The notes beneath the pieces are model-generated. The model searched no databases, was not told the DNA's origin, and was given only the letters and a program-made list of their open reading frames with translations. DNA of 64,000 bases from Eubacteriales bacterium (GTDB lineage Bacteria > Bacillota > Clostridia > Lachnospirales > Lachnospiraceae), in NCBI GenBank assembly GCA_030524175.1, contig JAUNHC010000010.1, positions 1-64,000 of the forward strand, read 5' to 3'. The position numbers and the translations under genes were made by a program. Below are positions 19,917 through 28,200 of the stretch, in pieces. How positions within the stretch are numbered: the first letter of the stretch is position 1; each line of letters begins with the position of its first letter.

Positions 19917-20381
19917 ATGTCACGAAGTGAGAATGCTATCGTCACTGCTCTTTGTATGATTTACAAAGACAACCTGCTGTTGCTGCAGGACAGAGTTAAA
20001 GAGGACTGGCAGGGGATCACCTTTCCCGGGGGACATATTGAAAAGGAAGAGTCTTTTGTACAGGGAATCAAGCGGGAAATGCTGGAGGAAACAGGGCTGG
20101 TCATTCATAATCCCAAAATTTGCGGTGTAAAACAATTCCAGACTGAAAATGACGAACGGTACATTGTGTTACTTTTTAAAACCAATGAATTTGAAGGGGA
20201 AGTGGTTTCTTCTGATGAGGGAGAGATGCTTTGGATTGAAAGAGAAAAGCTTTCAGAATATAACATTGTTGACGATTTCATGGATTTATTAAGGGTTTTT
20301 GATGATGAAAACATTAACGAAATAATGTATGAGCGGCACAGATGCAATGGCGACTGGGATTGGATCATGAAGTTATATTAG
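19917..20381 (+). CDS. Nudix hydrolase (MutT/8-oxo-dGTPase-like)
   Basis: A 154-residue Nudix protein. The box spans G39 to L61 with the conserved pattern: G39, E45, R53-E54, E57-E58 and G60. The catalytic glutamates that bind Mg2+ are all present. The family hydrolyses nucleoside diphosphate-linked compounds; the closest look is the 8-oxo-dGTP diphosphatase group, but the substrate is not determined by the sequence. It is a single gene with GGAGGT just upstream and ends at a bidirectional terminator shared with the pst operon. Confidence 0.9.
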   Translation: MSRSENAIVTALCMIYKDNLLLLQDRVKEDWQGITFPGGHIEKEESFVQGIKREMLEETGLVIHNPKICGVKQFQTENDERYIVLLFKTNEFEGEVVSSDEGEMLWIEREKLSEYNIVDDFMDLLRVFDDENINEIMYERHRCNGDWDWIMKLY

Positions 20382-20430
20382 GTCACAGATCACGCCAATA
20401 ATCTGCAGATGTTTATCATAGTCCAGTATC

Positions 20431-20502
20431 AAAAAAGCGGCTGCAGTAATCCAATATCAAGGCAGAGAGCCTGTGACATTGATATTACGCAGCTGCTTTT
20501 TA
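20431..20502. terminator. Bidirectional terminator between Nudix and phoU genes
   Basis: AAAAAGCGGCTGC on the left pairs with GCAGCTGCTTTTT on the right (one mismatch and one bulge), with further pairing of GTAAT/ATTAC and a small inner hairpin GGCAGAGAGCC. Both strands end in a U-tract. The right arm overlaps the phoU stop codon. Confidence 0.85.
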
Positions 20503-21138
20503 TATACTTTTATGCTCTCCTGTAATGGAAAACTCCACCCATTCTGCAATATTTACTGCATGGTCCCCGATTCTTTCGAAATACTTGGCAGTCATAAGCA
20601 GGTCCAGTCCGGCTTTTGCATCCAGGCTGCCTCCGTAAATAAGCTCTGCCAGTTTTTCTTTGACTTCATTGAATGCGTCGTCTACAAGATCGTCATCATC
20701 GATAACCTTTCTGCACAGCATCAGATCTGCCTTCACAAAGGCATCGATACTTTCTGTTACCATCTTCACTGTGTCCTCTGCCATTTTGCCGATTTTCTCC
20801 GGTATATGCACAGTTTTCGGGTCAATATATTGTGCCAGGTCTGCAATGTCTGCTGCCTGATCCCCGATACGCTCCATATCAGAAATCATTTTAAGGGCTG
20901 CCGAAATTTCCCTTAAGTCTCTGGCCACCGGCTGCTGATGGAGAAGAAGCCGCATACAAAGAGTTTCTATCTCCCTCTCCTTGTTGTCGATTTCCTTTTC
21001 TGTCTCACAGATCTGCCGGGTGTTCTCTTCTCCCTGTATTGCCTTTGCAGAGAGGGAAATCGCCTTCTCGCAAAGACTTCCCATGGTAATAAGCTGGACA
21101 TGAAGCTCTTCCAGCTGTCTTTCAAAACGTGTGGTCAT
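20500..21138 (-). CDS. phoU: Phosphate transport regulator PhoU
   Basis: A 212-residue, all-helical protein with two PhoU repeats. Repeat 1 carries ISAALKMISDMERIGDQAAD near residue 80 and repeat 2 carries LMTAKYFERIGDHAVNIAEW near residue 185; the E/D-x-x-x-D metal-binding pattern is kept in both. It links the Pst importer to the PhoR kinase and limits phosphate uptake. It starts 1 nt after the pstB stop codon, the last gene of the operon. Confidence 0.95.
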   Translation of the reverse strand: MTTRFERQLEELHVQLITMGSLCEKAISLSAKAIQGEENTRQICETEKEIDNKEREIETLCMRLLLHQQPVARDLREISAALKMISDMERIGDQAADIADLAQYIDPKTVHIPEKIGKMAEDTVKMVTESIDAFVKADLMLCRKVIDDDDLVDDAFNEVKEKLAELIYGGSLDAKAGLDLLMTAKYFERIGDHAVNIAEWVEFSITGEHKSI

Positions 21139-21139
21139 A

Positions 21140-21898
21140 TCAGCCGAACCTCCCTGTAATGTAGTCTTCAGTCCGTTTATCTCCGGGCATGGAGAACAGC
21201 TTATCCGTATCCCCGAACTCCACCACTTCTCCCAGGAGGAAGAAAGCCGTTTTATCTGATATACGTGTTGCCTGCTGCATATTATGTGTCACCATCACTA
21301 TGGTGTAGTCTTTCTTTAATTCAATTGCCAATTCCTCAATCTTGGAGGTGGAAATAGGATCCAGGGCTGAGGTGGGTTCATCCATAAGCAAAACTTCAGG
21401 CTGTACTGCCAAAGCCCGTGCAATACATAAACGCTGCTGCTGGCCGCCGGATATACCCAGGGCACTTTTTTTCAGCCTGTCTTTCACTTCATCCCAGATA
21501 GCCGCATCCCGCAGGGATTTCTCTACAATTTCATCAAGTTTTACTTTGGAACGGATGCCGTGGGTTCTGGGACCATATGCAATATTGTCATAAATGCTCA
21601 TGGGAAAAGGATTCGGCTTCTGGAATACCATTCCCACTCTCTTCCGGAGCAGGTTCACATCCATATCTCCATAGATATCCTCTCCGTCAAGCTGTACATT
21701 TCCTGTGATCACACAGCCCTCCACCAAATCATTCATCCTGTTCAGAGACTTTAAAAGCGTGGATTTGCCGCAGCCGCTGGGTCCGATAAATGCTGTGATT
21801 TCTTTTTCAGGAATATCCATGCTGATGTCTTTCAAGGCATGAAAACTCCCGTAATGCAGGTTCATATCCCCAACCTTTATTTTTGTGGTTTCACTCAT
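21140..21898 (-). CDS. pstB: Phosphate ABC transporter ATP-binding protein PstB
   Basis: A 252-residue ATPase. Walker A is GPSGCGKST near residue 38, the signature ISGGQQQRL near 148, Walker [14 protein letters not shown] and the switch histidine in MVTHNMQQ. The PstB hallmark LNRMNDL follows Walker A. It hydrolyses ATP to drive phosphate import through PstC/PstA. It sits 6 nt after pstA. Confidence 0.97.
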   Translation of the reverse strand: MSETTKIKVGDMNLHYGSFHALKDISMDIPEKEITAFIGPSGCGKSTLLKSLNRMNDLVEGCVITGNVQLDGEDIYGDMDVNLLRKRVGMVFQKPNPFPMSIYDNIAYGPRTHGIRSKVKLDEIVEKSLRDAAIWDEVKDRLKKSALGISGGQQQRLCIARALAVQPEVLLMDEPTSALDPISTSKIEELAIELKKDYTIVMVTHNMQQATRISDKTAFFLLGEVVEFGDTDKLFSMPGDKRTEDYITGRFG

Positions 21899-21904
21899 AT
21901 TCTC

Positions 21905-22813
21905 TTACCCTTTCGCAATTCTTTTTGCCGCCATTCCGGACAGGGCGTTAATGACCAGAACAAATGCCAGGATGACTACCGCTGTTGCTGAAGCCTGGTT
22001 CATGTGAAGTCCCTCGCTGGAAAGCACATACATATGCAGAGCCAGGGTACGCCCGGAACCCATAAGGCTGTCAGGCACTGCAGCCACAGTACCTGCCGTG
22101 TAGATCAGGGCTGCTGTTTCTCCGATGACACGCCCGATGGCCAGTATTACACCTGCCAGGATCCCCGGTACAGCCGAAGGCAGAACAATGGAAAAAATGG
22201 TACGAAGCTTGCCTGCTCCAAGACCGAAGCTTGCCTCTCTGTAAGAATCCGGAACTGACTTCAAAGCCTCTTCTGAAGTCCGCATGATCAGGGGCAGCAC
22301 CATGATCACCATAGTAAATGCTCCCGATAAAAGGGACATCCCCCACTTCAGTGTTGTGACGAAAAACAACATACCAAACAGACCGTATACAATGGATGGA
22401 ATACCGGAAAGCGTCTCTGCTGTAATGCGGATCATGTTTACCAGTCTGCTTCCTTTTTTTGCGTATTCAACCAGATAGATCGCCGCAAATATTCCCAGAG
22501 GAGCCGCTATGAGCAGAGACACCACAGTCATGGTAAGTGTATTGATAAGAGAAGGAACAAGAGACACATTTTCCGATGTATATTCCAGACTGAATAAATC
22601 TGCTGTGAGGTAAGGAACTCCCTTTACAAGAATATAGCCGATCAGAAAAAACAGCAGTGCAAAGGTGGCCAGGGCCGCAAGGCCTGTTAAAAGTGCCAGG
22701 ATCCCTGACCCCGGATGGTTCACATAGGATTTCAGACGGGTGAGGACAGAAGAAGCATTTCTTTTTTTCGGTTCCGTCATCATATCTGCCTCCGCAGTTG
22801 TATCAATTTGCAT
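21905..22813 (-). CDS. pstA: Phosphate ABC transporter permease PstA
   Basis: A 302-residue permease with six helices. Motifs include SGIPSIVYGLFGMLFF in the core, EEALKSVPDSYREASFGLGA in the EAA-like loop and AIGRVIGETAALIYTAG after it. It has a cytoplasmic N-terminal extension of about 35 residues. The gene overlaps pstC by 11 nt and has GGAGGGCGG before its ATG. Confidence 0.96.
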   Translation of the reverse strand: MQIDTTAEADMMTEPKKRNASSVLTRLKSYVNHPGSGILALLTGLAALATFALLFFLIGYILVKGVPYLTADLFSLEYTSENVSLVPSLINTLTMTVVSLLIAAPLGIFAAIYLVEYAKKGSRLVNMIRITAETLSGIPSIVYGLFGMLFFVTTLKWGMSLLSGAFTMVIMVLPLIMRTSEEALKSVPDSYREASFGLGAGKLRTIFSIVLPSAVPGILAGVILAIGRVIGETAALIYTAGTVAAVPDSLMGSGRTLALHMYVLSSEGLHMNQASATAVVILAFVLVINALSGMAAKRIAKG

Positions 22814-23666
22814 TTTCCGCCCTCCTGTTCAGCAAAGAAAGACTTAAGTTGATTATCAGTATAAAGACGAACAAAACCACTGCCGTAGCTATGAGAGCTT
22901 CCCTGTGAAGTCCTGATGCATATCCCATCTCTGTAACAATGTTAGCCGTCATAGTACGTACACCTTCCAGGATACCCACAGGCATTCTGGGCTGGTTTCC
23001 TGCCACCATGACCACTGCCATGGTTTCTCCGATCGCCCGTCCGATACCAAGGACAACTCCCGCAAGAATTCCTGATTTTGCCGCCGGAAGTACCACAAAA
23101 AAGATACTTCTCTCTTTTGTGGCTCCCAGAGCAAGGGACCCTTCATAGTAGCTTTCCGGAACACTTCTGATCGCCGATTCCGTCACACCGATAATGGTGG
23201 GCAGAATCATCATCCCCAAAAGCAGAGAGGCCGCCAGCATACTGCTTCCCCTTCCTCCGAAGGTATCTCTGATCAAAGGAACAAGAAGGATCAGCCCAAA
23301 GAATCCGTATACAATAGACGGAACCCCTGCCATCAGTTCAATGCCTGCTTTTAAAGGTTTATATATTTTTTTCGGACAGTAGCGTGCCATGAATACAGAA
23401 GTAAAAAGTGCAATAGGTACACCGAATAAGATAGCTCCGCCTGTCACATAAATACTTGCAACGATCATAGGTAGGATTCCAAATTTATCATTGGACGGCC
23501 TCCATACCTCACCGAACAGAAATTCTATAGGCCCGATTTTTCCCATTGCAGGCACTCCGCTTGCGAAAAGGAAGACACAGATCAGAAATACTGCCAGCAC
23601 AGAGGTACATGCCGCAATCATAAAGATGCATTTCATGCCTTTTTCTTTTATGTGATTCATAAACAT
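22803..23666 (-). CDS. pstC: Phosphate ABC transporter permease PstC
   Basis: A 287-residue six-helix permease with AGVPSIVYGFFGLI, SAIRSVPESYYEGSLALGA and GIGRAIGETMAVVMVAGN, all typical of PstC. An ATG at 23660 is an alternative start with better spacing from AGG. It follows pstS after 89 nt that hold a hairpin. It pairs with PstA as the phosphate channel. Confidence 0.95.
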   Translation of the reverse strand: MFMNHIKEKGMKCIFMIAACTSVLAVFLICVFLFASGVPAMGKIGPIEFLFGEVWRPSNDKFGILPMIVASIYVTGGAILFGVPIALFTSVFMARYCPKKIYKPLKAGIELMAGVPSIVYGFFGLILLVPLIRDTFGGRGSSMLAASLLLGMMILPTIIGVTESAIRSVPESYYEGSLALGATKERSIFFVVLPAAKSGILAGVVLGIGRAIGETMAVVMVAGNQPRMPVGILEGVRTMTANIVTEMGYASGLHREALIATAVVLFVFILIINLSLSLLNRRAENAN

Positions 23667-23706
23667 ACCTGTCTTTCTAAGGTCTAGTCAGTGGATCGGT
23701 TGGATG

Positions 23707-23738
23707 CGTAACAGTCCGGGCCTGCCTTGACTGTTACG
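23707..23738 (-). other. Intercistronic hairpin between pstS and pstC
   Basis: CGTAACAGTC (23707-23716) pairs perfectly with GACTGTTACG (23729-23738) around a 12-nt loop. There is no U-tract. Its position after a binding-protein gene suggests differential expression of pstS over the rest of the operon. Confidence 0.6.
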
Positions 23739-23755
23739 TCCCGGGAACACCCGGA

Positions 23756-24619
23756 TTATTTTGCCAGGTCTTCCCATTCTGTTGTCTCGCCTGTAAATAC
23801 AGCCTTCACCTGCTCACTGCTCAGTTCTTCCAGGTCATTAGCGTTATTCACGATAACCGCAATACCGTCTCTTGCGATAACCTGAGCTGCAAGTCCTTTC
23901 TCAGTCTCTTCCTCCTTCAGTTCACGGGATGCCATACCGATATCACAGATTCCTTCTGCTGCTGAATTTACGCCAGTGGTAGAATCACTCTGCTGTACTT
24001 CAACAGTTACATCTGCATTCAGTGCTTCATAAGCCTCTTTCAGCTTCTCCATAACAGGTGCCACAGAAGAAGAACCTGCTACAACAATCTTTCCGGAAGG
24101 GCTGGCTGACTCATAGGCTGCTGCTTCTGTATCTTCTTTTATGTATCCGTTGTCCTCAATGATCTGCTGTCCTTCAGCGCTCATAATGTAGTTGATAAAG
24201 TCCTGTGCGCCTTCACTCACTTCCTCGCCGGTCACAATGTTAAACGGACGTGAAACCTTATAAGTGTCGTCAGCAACGTTTTCTGCCGATGCCTCTGCGC
24301 CGTCGATTTTAACTGCCTTTACTGTATCGTTCAGGGAACCTAAAGAAATATATCCTATAGCATTCTCATCACCTGCAACTGTTGTCATCATAACTGAAGT
24401 GCTGTTTGTGATGCTGGCTTCCATAGTGGTCATATCCACTTTCTCGCCGTCCTGCTCTTCCTCAATGCCAAACAACTCCACAAAAGCCCCTCTTGTGCCG
24501 GAACCATCCTCACGGGATACTACAGCAATGGCACCGCTGGGCGCTGCACTAACTACGCTTGCAAAAACAGTGGTTCCGATCATAGCTGCTGTTAACATAC
24601 TAACGATTTTTTTCTTCAT
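23756..24619 (-). CDS. pstS: Phosphate-binding protein PstS, halves in permuted order
   Basis: A 287-residue secreted phosphate-binding protein, signal peptide at residues 1-25 (cleavage near VSAA), no lipobox. Canonical PstS runs: GSxxVAP, DIGMxSRELK, DGIAVIVN, FTGxxxxW, then SREDGSGTRGAF, AIGYISLGSL, RPFN. Here SREDGSGTR (35-43), AIGYISLGSL (87-96) and RPFN (124-127) come first, then GSSSVAP (182-188), DIGMASRELK (226-235), DGIAVIVN (251-258) and FTGETTEW (275-282). The protein stops at the point where the first half would normally continue. All phosphate-contact motifs are present, so it is probably functional as a circular permutant. It leads the pstSCAB-phoU operon. Confidence 0.9.
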   Translation of the reverse strand: MKKKIVSMLTAAMIGTTVFASVVSAAPSGAIAVVSREDGSGTRGAFVELFGIEEEQDGEKVDMTTMEASITNSTSVMMTTVAGDENAIGYISLGSLNDTVKAVKIDGAEASAENVADDTYKVSRPFNIVTGEEVSEGAQDFINYIMSAEGQQIIEDNGYIKEDTEAAAYESASPSGKIVVAGSSSVAPVMEKLKEAYEALNADVTVEVQQSDSTTGVNSAAEGICDIGMASRELKEEETEKGLAAQVIARDGIAVIVNNANDLEELSSEQVKAVFTGETTEWEDLAK

Positions 24620-24674
24620 AATAATTTTCTCCTCTTTTATAAATAAATTGTTTTTTGCCTCATTTGCAAGCCTA

Positions 24675-24720
24675 ATTATAGAGAGAAAAAGTTAAATGCA
24701 AAACCGCGGTTATGTTAAAT
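24675..24720 (-). promoter_or_regulatory. Candidate Pho-regulated promoter of the pst operon
   Basis: On the minus strand TATAAT (plus ATTATA at 24675-24680) is preceded by a weak -35 TTTTGC (plus GCAAAA, 24698-24703; 17-nt spacer). Two direct ATTTAAC repeats (plus GTTAAAT at 24691-24697 and 24714-24720, 23 nt apart) flank the -35 with a palindrome AACCGCGGTT between them (24702-24711). A weak -35 plus TTAAC repeats resembles PhoP-activated promoters, although the 23-nt period differs from the usual 11-nt steps. Confidence 0.45.
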
Positions 24721-24759
24721 GTACGTAAAAGGGTGTGAAAACAAAATTCATCCCGACAA

Positions 24760-24783
24760 AAAAGATGGCCGAAGCCATCTTTT
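24760..24783 (-). terminator. Terminator downstream of sbcDC
   Basis: A 10-bp perfect stem AAAAGATGGC/GCCATCTTTT with a CGAA loop. On the minus strand it ends in TTTTTT, so it would terminate transcripts coming from sbcC through the inverted-repeat element. The plus-strand U-tract is weaker. Confidence 0.8.
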
Positions 24784-24949
24784 CTTTCTGTCTGTAATTT
24801 TCCACTTTCCATTCCTGCTGTTTCCAACTCTTTGCAGAACACCTGCATTTCCAGCTTCTGAATTAATCTGAATCTTTTCCACAATAATATCGACTGTACT
24901 TGAACAATTTCCTGGTGCCTGAATCCAATGTATCCACTTAACTGATATT

Positions 24950-24960
24950 CCCCCCCCCCC
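24950..24960. repeat. 11-base C homopolymer
   Basis: Eleven consecutive C, then G and three more C, in the intergenic region at the edge of the inverted-repeat element. It is not in a gene. Such tracts slip during replication and could also be a sequencing problem. Confidence 0.8.
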
Positions 24961-24970
24961 GCCCTGAAAC

Positions 24971-25269
24971 GCCAGCTTTCGGGGAAGGCTGCGGCTGGGG
25001 TGTGGTGGGAGAGAATGGCCGGAGGTACTTGAGTAAGCATTCGGAAGTACTTAGCGGGTGAGGCAGCCTGTGCCGAGGTGATTTTGTGCATCAGGCACAA
25101 AATCAAGGGAACCCTGTTTGAGTAAAATTCTCATCAGAGAATTTTACGAGTTGGCGACCGCTCCGACAAAGCAGGCTGCCTCAGCCGCTTAGTACTTCCA
25201 TGGGAAACGAACGCACCGCCGGCCATTCTCTCCCGGCACGCCCCAGCCGCAGTCTTCCGCGAAAGCGTC
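24971..25269. repeat. ~300-bp nested inverted-repeat element
   Basis: Two long imperfect arms of about 95 bp (24975-25070 and 25172-25266) are inverted copies. Perfectly matching cores include GGGAGAGAATGGCCGG (25007-25022 against 25219-25234), TGAGGCAGCCTG (25059-25070 against 25172-25183), GGAAGTACT (25043-25051 against 25191-25199) and GCGGCTGGGG (24991-25000 against 25241-25250). The centre holds two separate perfect 11-bp hairpins, 25079-25105 and 25122-25147, both with ATCA-type loops. The element ends 3 nt from the sbcC stop codon. It has no credible ORF, so it is either a non-autonomous repeat or a structured RNA. Confidence 0.8.
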
Positions 25270-25272
25270 ACT

Positions 25273-28200
25273 CTAAACTCCCACAACCTTCACACTGCTT
25301 CCAACCCCATCTTTCCCTCTGCTCTTAGTCACAATAATCTTCTTCTCTATCCGTTCTTTCAATTCTGACACATGTGAAATGATACCCACCATCCTGTTTC
25401 CCTCAGTCAGGCTGCCCAATGCTTTTATAGCTTGATTCAGGGCATCCTCATCCAGGGCGCCGAAGCCTTCATCCACAAACATGGTATCCAGCCGTATTCC
25501 GCCTGCATAGGATTGTATTTCGTCTGACAGGCCCAGTGCCAGGGAAAGGGATGCCTGGAAGGATTCCCCTCCTGACAAGGTCTTGACGCTTCGCTCTGTA
25601 CCGTTGTAGTGGTCTACGACATTCAATTCCAGGCCGGCTTTTTCTTTTTTGTTTTCTCCGTCCTGCTGACGTTTCAATTCATATTGACCGCTGCTCATGG
25701 TCATGAGGCGCAGATTAGCTCTTCGCAGGATCCTGTCGAAATAGGTCATCTGAATATATGTCTCAAGCTCAATTTTACGTTTTCCGCTGAGCGCTCCTCC
25801 GGCTGTATCGGACAGGGCTTTCACCCAGACATATTCCTTCTCCACTTCAACCATATCATCCTGTTTCCCGCTGACAGATTCATATATTTCGCTGTTCTTT
25901 TTATAGGAAGTATATTTTTCATCCCGCTTTTGGGTGATTTCTTCTTTTAACCCGGACCATTCTGCCTTCCTTGCAGCAATCTCCTCTTCCTCTGACTCTC
26001 CGGCTTCTTCCACCTGGCATTGAAGCGTGCGGATTGCTGACGTTAGGGCGGTTTCCTCTGTACGGCATTCCTGATATGCCTGTTCTGCCAGTTTTAAATC
26101 CTGCTCCAGTTTCTGCTTCTGCTCACCGTACAGTTGAACCTGCGCCTTGGTTTCTTCCTTGCTTCTGCCTTCCAGAAGCTTCTCTGCCTCTCTGATCTGC
26201 TCCTCTATTTTCTCTTTCTCTGTGTTCAGACGAGTCTGAAGAAGTTCACACTGCCTCACTTCTTTCTCTAAATCCGTTATGAGTTTTTCCTGTCTGGGGA
26301 TTTCTTCTTCTAACTGTGATTTTCTATCCAGACTCTGCTGGTTCATATGAATCAAAACCTGAATTTTATTAAGTTCTTCCTGCAGTTGTTCCTCTGCACT
26401 CACAGCCCTTTGCCGCAGCTCCTTCTCTGTCAGACTGTTTACCGTTTCGCTGTCCCATGCCCAAGTCATATCCTTATTCACAAGGCTGGACTGCATCTGC
26501 TCCCTGGCCTCGTTCTGCCTGTTCTCAAGAATTTCAAGAGAATTTTTAAGCTTCTGAAGATCCTGACGGCTTTGGGTCTGCTTGTTTTCTAATTCTTTCC
26601 TGTCTTTTATGAATCGTTCCCGTTTTTCAATTTCTTCCTGTGTGGACTTCTCACTCCGGGAAGCTTCTTCCAAAAGATATTCCTGTGTGGAAACAGCAGA
26701 ATCCACTGCTGTCACCAGCTCATCCTGTACACCGGAGGCGGCATAATTTTTGCCGCTGTCCAAATGCAGAAGCAGGTTTTTATCAAGATTCTGCATTCCT
26801 TCCAGCTCTGAAAGAATCTGCTTCTGGAGCAGGATGCACCTGCCTGCCATGGAATCCAATTCTTTTCCCAACTGAGCTTTCCGGGATTCCAGGCCTTCCA
26901 GAACGTCTCTGAGTTCTTCTTCCTTACGCCCTTCTTCCTCATAAGCCTTATGTCTGTCCCGGGCTTCCTTCCATAATATTTCTGCCTTTTCAAGACGGGC
27001 ATCCAGGCTTTGGGCTGTCTCCCTCAGCACAGAAGCTCCTAATATCTGGGGGATGCTGCCGGATGATCCCAAGTCCATGTCCTTCATAGCTCTGACAATC
27101 TGGCTGCTTATGTCTTTTTGTCTGCCAACAACAACAGCAAACTGCTGTTCCATTTGATTCCGTTTTTCACGGATCTCCTGAAGCTCTCTCTCCTCCTGTT
27201 CCACCAGGACTTGCAAATCTTCACTCTGCTTTTTATCAGTCTCTGCAGCCTTATATTCTTGGTTCCATTCCTCTTCCCTGGCTGTCAGACGAAGGATTTC
27301 TCCCTGTACAGCAGCAATGACCCCGGCAGTATCTGTCTCACCGGAAAATCCCTGTGCTTCCTCTGCAAGCTCCTCTGTGATTTTTTCTATCTGTTCCTGC
27401 AGATGCCTGGCGTCTGCACTGAGCTGCTCTGTTTCCGCTTCTGCCTGGGTCAATTCCTTCCTTTTTTTATCCAATTCCCTCTTTGCAGGAACCTTCTCAG
27501 GGAGAGCAGCGGGGCAGGGATGGTGGACGGAACCGCAGACAGGGCACTCCTGTCCTTTTACAAGATGCTGGGCCAGCATCCCTGCCTGTGCGTCCAGAAA
27601 CAGGCTCTCAAGCTCCTGGTAAGAATCCCTGAGTGCCGCTTTTCTGGCGGAAGAAGCACTGTATGATTCCTGCTTGTCCTGCAAGGCATTTTTGAGTCCT
27701 TCCAACTCCCCGCCCCACTGCTCCATCTTCTGAAGCTGCTGTTTCCTGGACGTCAGTACGGATTTTTCCTGCTCCAGCCGGGCCATACGCAAATCTGCTG
27801 TTTTCACCTGCATCCATTTTTCTTTGTTCGCCTGGTACTTCTCTTCTTTTTCTTTCTCCTGTGTGAAAAGCTCCTTCTGACGGCTGTCAATCTCCTTAGC
27901 CGCGGCTTGGGCAGACTCTAACTCTGCTGACAATTCTGCGAAAGTATCTTTCTTCTGTTCCAGTTCCTCTGTGCGATGGCGGCATTCAATTTCCTCTTCC
28001 CCGGAATTTTTAAGCTTCTCCCGTCTGCTTTTCACCTCTGCCAGCTTGTCCAAAATATCTTTACTCTTATCTTCAAGTTCAGAGAGTCCGGCGGTACATT
28101 TCTCTATTACACTCTTTCCTGACGTCCAGTCCCGGCGGCTCTGCTCCAGGCCGGACTTCTGTCTCAGCAGCTCATCCTTCTTTGCCCGGACGGAGACAAG

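Noticed and set aside
24672..25106. 144-codon minus-strand open frame over the pstS promoter and the left arm of the inverted-repeat element
   Set aside because: It crosses a terminator and an inverted repeat, has no ribosome site and no recognisable protein pattern.
27118..27666. 182-codon plus-strand open frame opposite sbcC
   Set aside because: Antisense of the repetitive coiled-coil region, a usual source of false frames.
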